Shown: piece by piece, positions 1 to 23,266 of the stretch
How positions within the stretch are numbered: position 1 is the first letter of the stretch
Layout of the letters: the number at the start of each line of letters is the position of its first letter
Assembly (NCBI GenBank): GCA_029379385.1
Contig: CM055611.1
Location: forward strand, 9,300,001 to 9,364,000
Direction of reading: 5' to 3'
Source of the DNA: Quillaja saponaria
Lineage: Eukaryota; Streptophyta; Magnoliopsida; Fabales; Quillajaceae
Length of the DNA: 64,000 bases
Program-made: the position numbers and the translations under genes
Notes under the pieces: generated by a model
What the model was told of the DNA's origin: nothing
The model's database searches: none
What the model saw: the letters and a program-made list of their open reading frames with translations, nothing else

Positions 1-2998
1 ACAATAAAAGCCAGTCGCCGCTCAAAAAAATCTGGTAAGTTTATTGATATAAAAATTGCTTGTTCTAGATTTGGAAGCAAGCGTGAGTCTACTACAACTG
101 TAAATCCACGATCATGTATCAAGACAGACTGCAAGGCAGGCATGCATATCAAGAAGACACCCGATGAAAAATGGACCATATATAGTTTTGTAAAGGAGCA
201 TAATCATGAGATTTGTCCTGATGATTGTTTTCGGGGACGGGACAAACAACAGGATACTGGTGCTTGCCAAGAGAATGGTTTGCAGTTGGCTCTAGATGAG
301 AGCGATATACAAGTGATGAATGAATACTTTATATGTATGCAGGATGAGAATCCCAACTTCTTCTATGCAATTGACCTGGATCATGATAGACGGTTGAGAA
401 GCATCTTTTGGATTGACTCAAAGGGTAGACATGATTATAGAAACTTCCATGATGTAGTTGTCTTTGATACTTTTTATGTTAAGAGCAAATGTAAAATTCC
501 TTTTGTTCCTATTGTTGGAGTTAATCATCACTTCCAGTACATTTTACTTGGATGTGCACTGGTTGGGGAGGAGACCTCAACAACTTACAGTGAGGTTGAT
601 GCGTACATGGCTTAAAGCAGTGGGTAGCCAAGCTCCAAAAGTGATGATCACAGATCAAGACAATATCTTGAAAGAAGCTGTTGCTGATGTATTTCCTGAT
701 ACACGCCATTGTTTTTGCTTATGGCATATATTAGGAAAAGTTCCTGAAAACTTAGGTTATGTCATAAATCAAAATGGTGATTTTATGGGAAAATTTAGCA
801 AATGCATTTTTCAGTCTTGGTCAGATGAACAGTTTGAAAAGAGATGGTGGAAATTGATCAGTAAATTTGAACTGAAGGAGGATGAATGGGTTCAATTATT
901 ATATAAAGACCGTAAAAATTGGATTCCTACTTATATGCAGGATTTGTTTTTGGCTGGAATGTCTACAACTGAGCGAGCAGGAAGTATAACCTCATACTTT
1001 GACAAGTATCTTCTTAAGGAAACTACGTTTAAGGAGTTTATTGAGGGGTATAAAGTGTTTATTGCAGAGAGTTATGACATGGAGACTGAAGCAGACTTTG
1101 AAACACGACAACAACCTTCATTGATATCCCTCTCACCTTTTGAGAAGCAAATGGCTACAGTTTATACTGATTCCATCTTCAAAAAGTTTCAAGTCGAGAT
1201 TTTGGGAGTAGTGTCTTGCCGTCTCCACAAAGAAAGAGAAGATGTATCATCTGTAATCTTCCAAGTTGATGATTTTGAAGAACGCCAGAAATTCCTTGTA
1301 GCTTGGAATGAAACAGAGTTGGATGTCTGTTGTTTATGTCGTTCATTTGAATACAGAGGTATTCTTTGTAGACATGCAATACTGGTCATTCAAATGTCTG
1401 GTCTTTCCAGCATTCCTTCCCACTATATTTTGAGGCGTTGGACAAAAGATGCAAAGGTGTCACAAACTGTTGGTGATATAACCAATGTGCTTCCTAATCG
1501 ATTGCAGCGTTTTAACGATTTGTGTAGACGAGCAATTACGTTGAGTGAAGTAGGATCTTTATCTCAGGACACTTACAAAGTTGCATTCCAGGCACTCAAA
1601 AAAGTTTATAAACATTGTGTGAGTGTCAATGATTCTGCTCGGACCGTTTTAGAGCCTAACATGTCGACTTTTCATGGTTTCCTAGATGTTGCAGAAGCAA
1701 ATCATGGCAGCCATATGGCAAAGTCAACCAAGAAAAGGAAAACATATAAGAAAAAGGTCAGTAGATGTTTGAATGAAGATTCTATGACTTGTTTTCAGCT
1801 TCTATAAAATAATGTTCTTAAGTAGTTTTTGTATGTTGTAGCCACTTTCCGAACCAGAGAAAATCACTGTAAGGACTCAAGACAGCTTCCAACAGATGGT
1901 TTGTCTCATGCTATTTTTCTTTTGAATTCCTCCCACATAGTACTAGAATATTTGCTTTGGTTTGTAATAAACTTTTATGTGTATTTATATATGTGTGTAC
2001 ATTGGTTTGTTTCCTTCAAGCTCCGCCACTTATTAATGGAACTTTTCTTTTTTACTTCTTTCCCTCGCGGAACTTATTTATTTATTAAAAACATGTAGGA
2101 ACATATGACTTCAAGAGCACACAACCTTGACGATTGTTACATTCCTCAACAGGACATTCCAGCAGTGGTATAAATTATATTTTCAGACCCCAAGATATTG
2201 CTAGGAGCATTTGCATAATAAATCACAGTATAATCTTTGTCTCAGTGCTTTCTGACTAGGTTCTCCCCTTCTTATAGGAACTAGGTTCTAGAGCTCCAAC
2301 TTTTGATGGCTATTATGGTGCTCAACAAAGTCTGCAAGGAGAGGTATCTCTTGGTCATGTCTGTATTTATTCTTATTTTAAATGGTAGAAGTATATGCTA
2401 ATTGTTGCTTCATCATCCTAAAAAGGGACAGTTGAACTCAATTTCTCTAGTGCGTGATGGCTATTATAGCAATCAACAGGCCATCCAGGGGCTGGTAGGG
2501 CACACGTACTTCCTCTGATTGGATGGATTGGATTTCCTCAATGTTTTGAGTGGAAGAAGATGCATATAGATCTTATGTTTGGTCTTGATCTTCTTCAGGG
2601 GCAATTGCATCCCTTGCGAACTCGTATTCCTCACTATGGAATGCAACAGAGCATGCAAGGATTGGTAAATAATTGTTTCATTTCCTGAAGCCATATTGTT
2701 TAATATATTGGTTATCTATGAAGCAGCTTGGATTTGTTTTTATTTTTGCAGCTGCAGGGACAGCATTGTTTTAGAGCACCAGTGACGCATGGGTTTTATG
2801 ACATTCAAGATAACCTGGAAGACATGGTATGCATTTTATAATCACAATTCACATAGTTGTGGTTTGTGTTTTGTTTAGGAAGTCTAATTCATTACTTATG
2901 GGCATGCGGTATTTTTGCTTCAGGAACAGTCTGTTGAGTCTTCGCAGAATCGAAGCCTTGCTCCAAAGCACCTACATGATAAAAGTCTCGCACAATAG
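1..2998 (+). CDS. FAR1/FHY3-family transcription factor, 5' partial, one frameshift
   Basis: FAR1/FRS proteins are nuclear transcription regulators derived from MULE transposases; FAR1 and FHY3 act in phytochrome A signalling. Frame 1 is open from base 1 and enters inside the FAR1 domain (CSRFG, DCKAGMHIKK, FVKEHNHE). The MULE-type core follows (VFDTFYVKSKCKIPFVPIVG, then ITDQDNILKEAV and HCFCLWHIL), then a SWIM zinc finger (CLCRSFEYRGILCRH). The frame shifts by +1 at about 588-596, where one extra base disrupts a Trp codon; downstream reading is continuous to 1756. Seven phase-0 exons follow: 1842-1898, 2099-2167, 2278-2343, 2426-2494, 2599-2664, 2752-2826 and 2924-2998 (stop TAG). Several repeat a GYYGAQQSLQG-like unit, as I recall for the FAR1 C-terminus. 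The frameshift could be a sequence error, a short unseen intron or a real lesion. Confidence 0.88.
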
Positions 2999-5108
2999 CT
3001 GGCAGGGTAGCATACCCATGTTAGATGATGAAGATGTTGTAAGATGAGTGGAGTTGTTGTTGGATTTACAGTTAAAAGTATGACTCAGCAGGAGCTTTGA
3101 GGTTTCTCCCCTGCAACAAATTTTTTTTCTAATTGTAAAGTGCTCAATGTAAATTGATTTCTATGGTCACTAATTAACTTAAAGAAATCCGTGCCTCCAT
3201 TCTACTGTAAAGTGTAGAGTCACGATTGTGGTGTTGATCTTGAATGTATCTTCTAATTTCTTGAAGGAAAGCAGCCATTCATTGTGTATTTTTCTCATAT
3301 TTAATTTTATTGCAAAGAGGGAGAGGATTCGCGGTTTCATTAAAAGATTTGAATAATGTTATCAACACAAGTAATTCTTAACAAGGTAAAAGAGGATTAG
3401 TGGTTTAGCACAAGTTTTAGTTTTTTTCAATTATGTCTAAATGGCCCTTCAATTTTGCTGATTGTGTCTAATTAATTCCAATCTCTTTTTCTTTTAAACG
3501 CAAAGAGCATGTTTTGTTTTGTTCAAATTAATTTGTAAAATTACACGATTTTTAGAAGTTCATTTCAACTAAATTCTTCGTTTAAACTATGACATGAAGA
3601 AAAAAGTTTATTTGTCATAGTTATGCAAGAAATTGTAAAACATATTTAAATAGAATTTAAAATTAGATATAATTAAAAAAAAATCAATATATCAAAAGGG
3701 ATATTGATTTAAATAAAAATAAAAACTTAAGTAATATTAATGGCATACGAATAATATTTTCTTAGTGATTTGAATAGGAAAACAACACTTAGGATTAATT
3801 CTAATCAATAATATTAAAACACTAATTAGATTAAACTAAAATTTATGGTAAAAATTTTAAGATCCCAAAAATTACTTTGGCCTCCACTTTTTTCACATGG
3901 TTCCATCCGTAAAAATTGTTAATAATTTTTTCTAGCAGGTATACTTAGGACACTTGTTAAGGTAATAAATATATAATTTTTTTTTCAATTATTGTAGTGA
4001 TTGGTCATAATTTTAATGATGTACAATAAATGATTTATTATTTTTAGACTACTTCAAATTCAAAAACTCATAAGACATTCATTAGAAAAATCTTTTATAA
4101 AAATCACTAACAAGTTTTAGTTTTTCATATTTGTTTAAGAGATAACTATATAGAATACTTTATTGAAAAGATTTTGTAGATTTCTTTACAAATGTCTAAC
4201 CCATTTTATTATTATTATTATTATGTTTCTCGAATTTTTTCACAGGCATATCTTCTCAATAATTAGCTATTTTAAAATTTGAACTTATATTCTCAATTTA
4301 GAATAAAAATACAGTTCGCTTACATTACACCTAACCATTATTAGAATTAATTATTGGTTTTGAAACTTTTCTTTGTAACAATTTGACTTAATTATGTTTT
4401 GATTTTAAGGATTACATTATTTTATAATTTTTCCATTGATATATTTTTTTCTCATCATCTGTAAAGATTTAGTTTTTTAATCAAAGTATACCGTTAAATT
4501 AAGACGGAGTACGACGGAATTTGTTAACGTGTCTTTTCAGAGAAAAAAAAAAAAAATGAAAAACCAATCACCAATGGTGAGTTATATTATACCCCAAAAA
4601 CCCAAGCATTTCATACACGTGGCTTGGTTCTTTGTTTGAAATGTGTTTCTTTTACCGGTTAAATTTTGATTCACCAGTAAAAACCTTGTTCATAATTTCA
4701 ATAATTTAAGTTTTGTCCTAAATTAAAATTTCTTTTACTATCAAATAAATTTAAATTTTTTGATTTAACCCTCTTCTTCAACACCGATTCTTCTGCAACC
4801 CAGCGACACCCATTTCAAATTCAGAAGCTCTTTCTTATTTTCAGATCTCCATCCTCTCTCCTCCTTATCATTTCCATCTTTTATCCGCATCCACTCATAT
4901 CTCCACTCACTCTCCTCCTTGTTAATCTCATCCACCTATCTGGTCCGGTTCCCTAGAATTCTTTATTAGTAAAGTTCTTATAACTCTTTTAATCTTATTC
5001 ATTCATATTACTTTGGTTGAATCTTAACCATCAAAATAATTAAAATATATATTTTATTATTTTATTTAATTGATAAATTAAATATTATATTAAAATATAC
5101 CTTATTTT
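2999..5108. other. AT-rich intergenic DNA
   Basis: The first few hundred bases are probably the 3' UTR of the FAR1-like gene. The rest is AT-rich with no coding pattern. At about 4610-4625 there is a CACGTG core (G-box), and 4750-4960 is pyrimidine-rich, like a 5' UTR, but no open frame follows. It could be an orphan promoter fragment. Confidence 0.5.
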
Positions 5109-5231
5109 TAATCTAAATCCTAGTCCTAAACATAATCTTAAGTCTAATCCTAATCTTAATTAATCCTAATCCTAAATTAATTATAATCCTAACCTTAATC
5201 TCAATCCTAATTCTAATTTTAATTTTAATCA
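5109..5231. repeat. Degenerate TAATCC/TAATCT short tandem repeat
   Basis: About 120 bases made almost wholly of degenerate six-base units of the form CTAATC or TAATCC, with single-base variants. It looks like a decayed microsatellite. The unit resembles, but is not, the plant telomere repeat CCCTAAA. Confidence 0.7.
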
Positions 5232-5528
5232 TAAATTATTTAGAAAGTTAAAATTACAAAAAGAAAAAAAAAATGAATAATATAGATTAATAGAATTCTA
5301 GAAATTCGACCAACATAGAATTCTAGAGAATCCGTATTCAAAAAATTGGTATGAATATAAATTGTTTGTTGAATCTTAAATTTAAAACTGTAACATATAT
5401 AGTTTTTCAACAACAATAACTTCTCCCTCATAAGGTGAATATGGTCCAAGTTTTAACATATCATTAAATTTCTTTAATATTTTTAGTTAAGTCAACCAAT
5501 TATCTCAAATTCTCAATTCAACTAGCTT

Positions 5529-5815
5529 GACTTGATTGTGGAATCGGATTCAAAGACTGGAGTTTGTTTTGTGAATGAAATATTAAGTAGTGCCAATGCT
5601 AACCAACCTCTTATCAATGATATTCCAAGGATCATGAAAAGTGATTGTGAGTCTCGAATGCAGCATATCTACCGGGAAGCTAACAAAGTAGCAGACAGTC
5701 TCGCAAATATAATGTTAGATGGAAGTGAGGAGCAAGTTGAGTGGCAGCAAGTGCATTGTATCACCGACCTATTTCTGGTGGAGGGTGATAACGTTGGTAT
5801 TGTTTGGAAGCGTAG
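5529..5815 (+). pseudogene. RNase H domain fragment of a non-LTR retrotransposon
   Basis: The frame reads DLIVESDSKT, then about 50 residues on a YREANKVADSLAN motif. These are landmarks of the plant RVT_3/RNase H domain found at the 3' end of L1-type LINEs and in related single-domain proteins. A stop lies just upstream (5523-5525), so the N-terminal half is missing and there is no start codon. The reading continues to about 5815 and then runs into T-rich sequence. I read it as a retrotransposon scrap, not a host gene. Confidence 0.65.
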
Positions 5816-5870
5816 GGTTGAATTTTTTTTTTTTAATTGTTGTTATTTTTGCCTTTTATCAAAAATATAA

Positions 5871-6371
5871 AAGTTTCTGACCAAATTAAACAGATAGCAT
5901 GTAATCTCCATAACAAAAAATTCAACTATAACAATTTGAGATAATATCGGATCAACATCTCGTATTTTGACTAATTCACTTATGATTTGATTAAATATTA
6001 ATTATTAACATTAAAACTAGAATATTAATGATTAATTTTATTTCTTACTGAATTGAAATATATTTTTCAAATTTTTTTTTTGCCAACTTAATTATATTTA
6101 AAACTTATAAGGAAAACACGAACTTCGAATAAACTCATCCTTTGAATGATGTGGGATACTCTGAAAAAAAAAGAGAAAAGTAAAGAAAAACTTTTTTCGT
6201 AGAGTTGCTCAAAATAAATAAAGATTTGATAATTATAAGGCGGCCAACGGGTTCTAATTTATAAAATAAATTGCGTCGATATACGAATGAATTAAACAAC
6301 TCAGGAGTCTTGAGTATCTAGAAATTAGTCACGGTTATGAACCGTCGCATTCCGGCGATCGCGTCCATGCT
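5871..6371. other. AT-rich upstream region of the beta-glucosidase gene
   Basis: No open frame with coding character. The last 100 bases become GC-richer around CCGTCGCATTCCGGCGATCG and lead into a TATA motif, so the proximal promoter of the downstream gene probably lies here. Confidence 0.4.
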
Positions 6372-6378
6372 TATATAA
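6372..6378 (+). promoter_or_regulatory. Candidate TATA box of the beta-glucosidase gene
   Basis: TATATAA lies about 320 bases before the start codon at 6697 and after a locally GC-richer stretch. If transcription starts near 6400, the 5' leader would be about 290 bases with a T-rich part. The transcription start is inferred only. Confidence 0.4.
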
Positions 6379-6696
6379 GACAAGCTCGAATTCCGGCGGA
6401 GGATATGACATTTTCTTTTTGCTTTTGTTAGTACCCATTGTTACAGTTGAGAATTCTATTTGGAATTTTGATCAGATGGGTATTTGATTTTTCTTCCTGT
6501 GATAGCTGAGGAAAGGTCAACCTCAATACAGGGTCGCATTTGGACTGTTAGGTTTAGAACATTTTACTTTATTGTATTGTCTTTAATTTCTTTCTTCTTT
6601 CTTTTTTTGTGGTCCACCAAAAATATAGTGAGGGGATAACATAATCTTAACATGATAAGAGAATCCAGAACTTGAAACAGCAGAAATTGAAGAACA

Positions 6697-17339
<10,643 letters not shown>

Positions 17340-19859
17340 TAATACCCATTTCACGTATTACTTAAAAGTATAAAATTACATAATACAATCCCTACTAAAC
17401 ATTGGATATTATCATTTCTTAGAAAATATGATGCATAAATGAATAAGATAGAGATGTTGAAATCATGAAATTTAATGCTCCAAATCCTTATCTATATTGA
17501 TGTTTGGATATTTTCTTCTATGTGGTTTGTTCTTCCCCTTGTGTGTGTCTAATTTGATACTGTTGAGTTAGGTTAATTGTAATTTTGTAATTGATGTATT
17601 TGTAATTTTTGATAGTGTATAAAAACAAGTTGCAGAAATTAAAATTAAATTTTCTCTCTTACAACTTTTTCGTGTAATATGGCTTACTAATTTAATTGTG
17701 TTAATTATATTCACATTTACCGCCACAAATAGCTTAATATAATGATCGGCTTCATAAAAAAACATAATTATCCCTTTTCGAAAATAAAAATTATCATCGA
17801 ACAAAACTATAACTTAATAATAAAAATAGTTATTCTTTCTCAAAAATATAAAATATCATCAAACAAACTATAACTTAATGAGTTATTTGCATCATGTCGA
17901 AATTAGTTCAAACTTACACAGACACAGATGGTTTAATCTTTGAGACAATCGTATATATAACTATTGACAGGGGATTAACAGGTAGGGCCTGTGCAGAGCT
18001 TCATGGTGCATCTCAATATGGCATGTTAAAGTTAACAATGGAATTTGGTTATTTTGATGAACGAATGTTAAAAGTTAACGATATAATTTAAATTTATATG
18101 ATTTGGTCTATTTGTAAATTGAGTTGAAGTATAAAATGAAATGTGCTTGTAAAAAATGGTGAATATTACACAAATTGAATGATAATTTGATTGCAGAAAA
18201 ATACAGTTACCCCTTCATTTTGGGTTCAATGAATTTCCCCAGCCTATTTTAGTTTTTTCAAAAGAAAAATCTAAATAATGTTAAAAAAAATAAAAATTTA
18301 ATAATCTCAGGATTTGAGATTGGCACATGGAATTTGTTTTGCTCAACAATCCAGTTTATGGCAATTTTAGCGATAGCATGCAAAAAATCTATCTCAAATC
18401 AATAATTAAACAATTATGGCCGAATGGAATAAATAGTCTGAGTCTAAAACCATATCAAATGAAAGAATGCTCGTTCCATTGAATCATGCATATAATAGAA
18501 TAGTCATTTTTGTGTACCAAACTAATCCTTACTCTTTATTATCCTTTGTCTTTCCATTTCCTTTACTTTTATTATCCCTTCTTAAATTCTTGTTCATCTT
18601 TAAATTTAATACTCACCTATGGGGGTGGGATTGTCCATTCCTACTTTTATGGATTCGATTTAGTTTAGTTAAATGACCAAAAAAAAAAAAAAATCATTAT
18701 AACACATAAAATAAAATATTAAATATTATTAAAATAATAGTATTATACATAAATAAACAAAATATATTTATTATTTAATTTAGAAAAATAACAAAAAATA
18801 CCCTTCTTATTGCATTAAATAATATAAAGTCATATAAAATAAAAAAACAAAAAATTTGCATATAAAAATAATTATAAATCAATTCATTTTAGTTAAATGA
18901 CAAAAATACTCTTCATATCATAATAAAAAATATATAATTATAAATAAATAAATTAGTTAAGTAATTTAAAACTAAAATATTAATATTAATAAATCATAGA
19001 AATAAGAAAAAATAAATAATAAAATAAATATAATTAATAATAATAAATAATATAATTTTTTTAAAAATTAATCAAAAAATTAAGAAATATATATTTCATA
19101 AATTATATTATATTTTTATTATTTTATCTAGTGAAGGATATTTTTATTATTTTAGCATAATTTTTATATTATTTCATGTCTAAAAACCATATAGAAAATA
19201 AAATGATTATTCCTCACTGATGCTACTAAACAATAAAATAGAATAATTATTCAAAATTCCACTTACATTCTATTTTCATTTCATTTCTTATTCTAATTCT
19301 GAAAAATTATTCATGCATTTTAAACTAGCCTTAAATTGTTTAATGGTTTTTTGAATCTCTTACATGATAATTGAGGCTAAATTTATTGTTTCTTAATGGC
19401 ACTAGTTTAAATTTCAAACTAATGACGGCTTACGGCTTCTAAAATAATCGTAACAAATAATTTAGAAACTACTTATTAATTAAACAGCTCAACTGCCACA
19501 TTAAACTACATCCTAAGTAGTCTTTCGGTATGTCGTCCTGAAATATTAACTGTCTCTATATAGGCCGATAAGATAACTATGTGACTGCATTTCAATCTTA
19601 TATTACCTTTTATTAAATAAGGATATTATGGACTTATTCCAAAACATACCAGCTCTGGATGAGTCATTCAGCCGTATGTTTCTCGGGTACTGAAACTTTT
19701 CGAACGCTTGGAAATTTGTTTGCTTCTAACTAGTCCTTTTAGTCCCATCAATGTAACTTCAGCAACTTTACCATCACAATTTCTCTCAACAACATTGCAA
19801 TTCCAAGGCACCTCAAGCATTCCAATTCTAGATTTTCTTTCTCCCTCTACTCATCAATG
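17340..19859. other. AT-rich intergenic DNA
   Basis: Probably begins with the 3' UTR of the beta-glucosidase gene. From about 18690 to 19130 the sequence is almost only A and T. Short open frames here have no family features. No gene, RNA or clear terminal repeat was seen. Confidence 0.6.
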
Positions 19860-20668
19860 GCGTCTTTCAAACATTCATCTTTGAAATCTTTTGCTGAAAT
19901 TCCTGTTCCAAGGGATTCCATTTGCAAGAAAATCTTCTTACAGACGTTCTATTAGAAGGGACTTAATTAAAAGTTATAAATGTTACAGGAGGGATGGAAA
20001 TAATTAAGGAAAGATTGTGCTTTAAAAGAGTTTTAATTGTATGTATGCACTTCATGGATGTTGCAGTTGGTTTGGTTTGAGGAGTAAAATAATCATAACA
20101 ATCAAAATCTTGCAATTGCTTAATGTACTTGGAGTTGATCAGACTTTTTTGGCTCTAAGGGCTTGTGCTACCACCCAATGTACAGGTAAAAATAATTTAT
20201 ACATTTTTTCTTTTTCTTTTCTGTTTTCAATTTTTGAATTAATGTATTTCGAGTAAAATTAACTTAAATTTTCAAATTAATATAGATAATTTGGAAGCAG
20301 TTTCAACGAAGTCATTGCATAATCGCGGGACTTAAGAAGTGTATTGTAGTTCTTAATCAACAGATATGCAGGAAAAAAAAAAAAAAAAAAAACTTGGTTT
20401 ACTATTTTCCAGTATAATTGTTCCATTTAAACACTAATGTGTGTGTAAGATTCCCTTTGACGAATAGATAATTGCAAAAGAAAGGTACCTCAAGAGGTAT
20501 CAAAAGAACGTTATTCAGGTAATGTTTCATGTTCCTCTCAAAATTAGTTTCATTTCAAGACCATTTATATTACACTTGCATCTTACTAATCATCTCGTAT
20601 AATTTTAGGCACTAGTTGAACGAAGGCCAAAGATAGGTCTCTGCTTGATCGAGCCCCAGAGAAACTAG
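19860..20668 (+). pseudogene. Decayed TIR-NBS gene copy with the tail exons
   Basis: Plus-strand remnant of the gene at 55471-60646. The NBS part (about 19860-20185) matches in order: LQENLLTDVLLEG, then INVTGGMEIIKERLCFKRV, then SWFGLRSKIIIT and LQLLNVLGVDQTF. It has stops, a frameshift before the exon end, and a deletion of about 30 bases that removes the kinase-2 aspartates. The exon stops at the same GLxLPPNxQ/GT point as the intact gene. Tail exon 1 equivalent is 20286-20363 (78 nt, same length; the donor GT is now AT). Tail exon 2 equivalent is 20468-20518 (KERYLKRYQKNVIQ, five codons shorter). A possible last exon, 20609-20668, ends at TAG. The TIR exon and P-loop are absent. Non-functional. 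Confidence 0.82.
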
Positions 20669-20730
20669 ATTCAGGAAATGGGAAAAAAATAAAAATAAAA
20701 CAAAACAAAAATGAAAAAGGACAGATCTTG

Positions 20731-20763
20731 TATATATATATATATATATATTTTTTTTTTTTT
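20731..20763. repeat. (TA)n microsatellite followed by a T run
   Basis: About ten TA units followed by about 13 T residues. A separate A-rich run of about 20 bases lies at 20371-20390. Confidence 0.9.
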
Positions 20764-20768
20764 CTCAA

Positions 20769-22689
20769 TTTCATTCTTCTTTTTTTATTATATATATAAC
20801 AAACAAATCACAAATAAGACAATATCACATGTCTCAATGATAAAATTTAAATTTAAAACCGTTAGCATTTCTGTCAAAATTAGTTGAACTAAGACCTTAT
20901 AAAATATAATAATATGCAGCTAAAGAGTTTTCTAATGTTATACTAACACAAATTGAGTTAAGGATTATTTTATTATATTTTTGTTTCATAGGTGACTTTG
21001 TTGGGCTTATATATGAATTACACAATATAAGGTAATTCTCTAATTTTTCATAAGGATGCAGATCTGCTGTCTTAATTCTGTGTGGTCGGCCCTCCAATAA
21101 TATTGTGCCACGTAATTAAAAAATGGCACGTAAGTATTTAACGGCGTTAAACCTTATTGTGCTTCATAGCTCGTCTTGACTATATGCTGTAATACTCCTT
21201 CCAGTACTTTGCATGAAAAGTGTAATATTCGTTTTGTTAAAATTGAAACACATCTCTGCCATTTTCTAATTAACCTGGTCACACAACTCCTACATGTAAA
21301 TTGAAAGATATAAGCTCAATAGGCAAGGGAAAAGTGGTTTGATCACTAAGAACTCAAAACCCCTTTGAGCTACAAATTGACAATACAGAATCCAAGGTAG
21401 TTTGGGTACCAAACACAAAATACGTTTCTTTTTGCAAAAGATGTCACAGGAAGCAGAGTGTGACCAAAACTAAATTGAATGTGTTCGTTTAATGTTTGAT
21501 AAAATGTTGGACTGTCACAAGTTGGGAATGTCAAAGAAAAAAGGGTTAAGCTATGTCTTCCACTTACTGCTATATTCAACCATTTTGGAGTACCATTCAG
21601 TAATTCTAAAACTCCAAAGATCTTAAGCTACTCCTTTAAGTCAACTGTTTCTCCAAGAAACTTGTCAGACAAATCATGGGTTAAGAAGGAGAAAGAAAAT
21701 GAGAGAACAGCTGATTCTGACTCAGTCAACCTTGCTGTTGAAGAGCCTTCAACTAATCAACCAACCACAAATGATGATGCTACTTAACAATTAGCTGAGA
21801 ACTAGTTATAGTTGAGGCAAGTGTTTACAACAAATGGCTAAAGAGCACACAGCTGATGTTGAAGCTGCCTTACGAAATAAAGCAATTAATCCCCTACTAG
21901 ATGCTACCATTGTTGAAAATGCAGAATTAGTTGTTCAATTTTCTACTAACCCAAACATAACTGCAAGAGAATTCAAGGCATCAATACTGATGACATTATA
22001 GAGAAGTCGTTTATATACAGTAGTTAAAGTCATCAAAGAAGATCATCCTACAGCAGAATCTATGAGTAATGAAGCTATTAAAGCAGAAGATCCTGCAACA
22101 ACTGTACCAGAAAATGCTGTAGAAAATTTTGATGCTGATACAAAAATTGTTGATGATAGTGAAATTATAAGGGATGATGTTATTCCTGAAAATACAATGC
22201 AAGGACTCCAACTGGAAGCTTTAATGATCTCAGATGAAGACTTCAAACTAATATTCAATGTCTTGATAAATTAGTTTGATTTTCAGTGCAATCTGAAGCA
22301 TGAGTCTTGAAGCTAACAAACTCTCCATCCAAACTATCTAACAAAGACTTACCTCCTTTGCAATGCCTCAACAAAATTCTAAAACAGACTTTGCATATTG
22401 TGAAAATACATTGTCTAGTATATATGCATTCTTGGAAAAGTTTTAGTCTGGAATACAAAGGAATAGAATAAGTAGAGAGGATATGTCAAATCCAAAAGGT
22501 TGGCTTGGTACAAAATTCGAAAACTTATCCATAACTTGGTACAAAATTCAAAAACTTTTCCATCTCCTTGAAGCAAACATTAGAACTTCTGGATTCAAGG
22601 TTAGAAGCAATTGAAAATCTACTTGAAATCAACATCTAGCTAAGGACAGAACAACTTGACGACATCAGAAAGTTGTCATAGAATCCAAG
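20769..22689. other. Intergenic DNA with an unrecognised decayed reading frame
   Basis: AT-rich. Between about 21840 and 22275 the plus strand has interrupted coding-like text rich in Glu, Asp, Ala and Val; the longest open stretch is 22062-22274 (70 codons, starting MSNEAIKAEDPA). I recognise no family. It may be gag-like debris from a retroelement or a broken host exon. Confidence 0.35.
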
Positions 22690-23230
22690 TGACTAGTGTA
22701 CTTCCCTTTTGATTCAACATAGATTTGAGCAAGTAGAATATCAGATGAATTATGATTATGAACAATGTAGTATCTACTTTTTCTCTTTGAAACTCATTTT
22801 CAAGCAAGAATTTACACAGTCTTGCATGCCAAACTTTAGGAGCTTGTTTTAAGCCATATAAAAGCTTTTTTAGTCTAAAAAGATGATTTGGTTTATCAAA
22901 AGTTTCAAAATTTGAAGGTTGTTCAACATAAACTTCTTCATTGATAAAACCATTCAGAAAATACTTTTAACACATCCATTTGATATAAAATAAAAATTTT
23001 AAAACATGCATATGCAAAAATTTAATCAAAATCAACACATTCTTTTTTATTGTATCCTTATGCTAGTAACCTTGTCTTGTTTATGACCATAACTTTAGAT
23101 TCATCAATTTTGTTTCTGTAAACCCATTTTGTTTTGTTGACTCGAAAGTTGTCAAGTTTGGGAAAAAGTTCCCACACTTTGTTTCTTTTCAAACTGAACT
23201 AGTTTTTCTCATATTGTATGAATCCATGAT
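22690..23230 (-). pseudogene. Ty1-copia reverse transcriptase remnant
   Basis: Minus-strand reading across frames gives WVYRNKIDESKVM, NKTRLLA, then FLNGFINEEVYVEQPSNFE, LKKLLYGLKQAPKVWHARL and FLLENEF. These are ordered landmarks of a copia RT of a different family from the intron-12 element. Stops and frame changes are present, and no LTR was found next to it. It is cut at the upper end by the CACTA terminus at 23267. Confidence 0.78.
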
Positions 23231-23266
23231 TCATCATCTTCAAAATCTTGTAAGTTCTTTGGTTCA

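Noticed and set aside
5109..5231. Interstitial telomere
   Set aside because: The unit is six bases of the TAATCC type and not the plant telomeric heptamer.
18467..18676. 69-codon open frame rich in Leu and Phe
   Set aside because: AT-rich intergenic sequence with low-complexity hydrophobic translation only.
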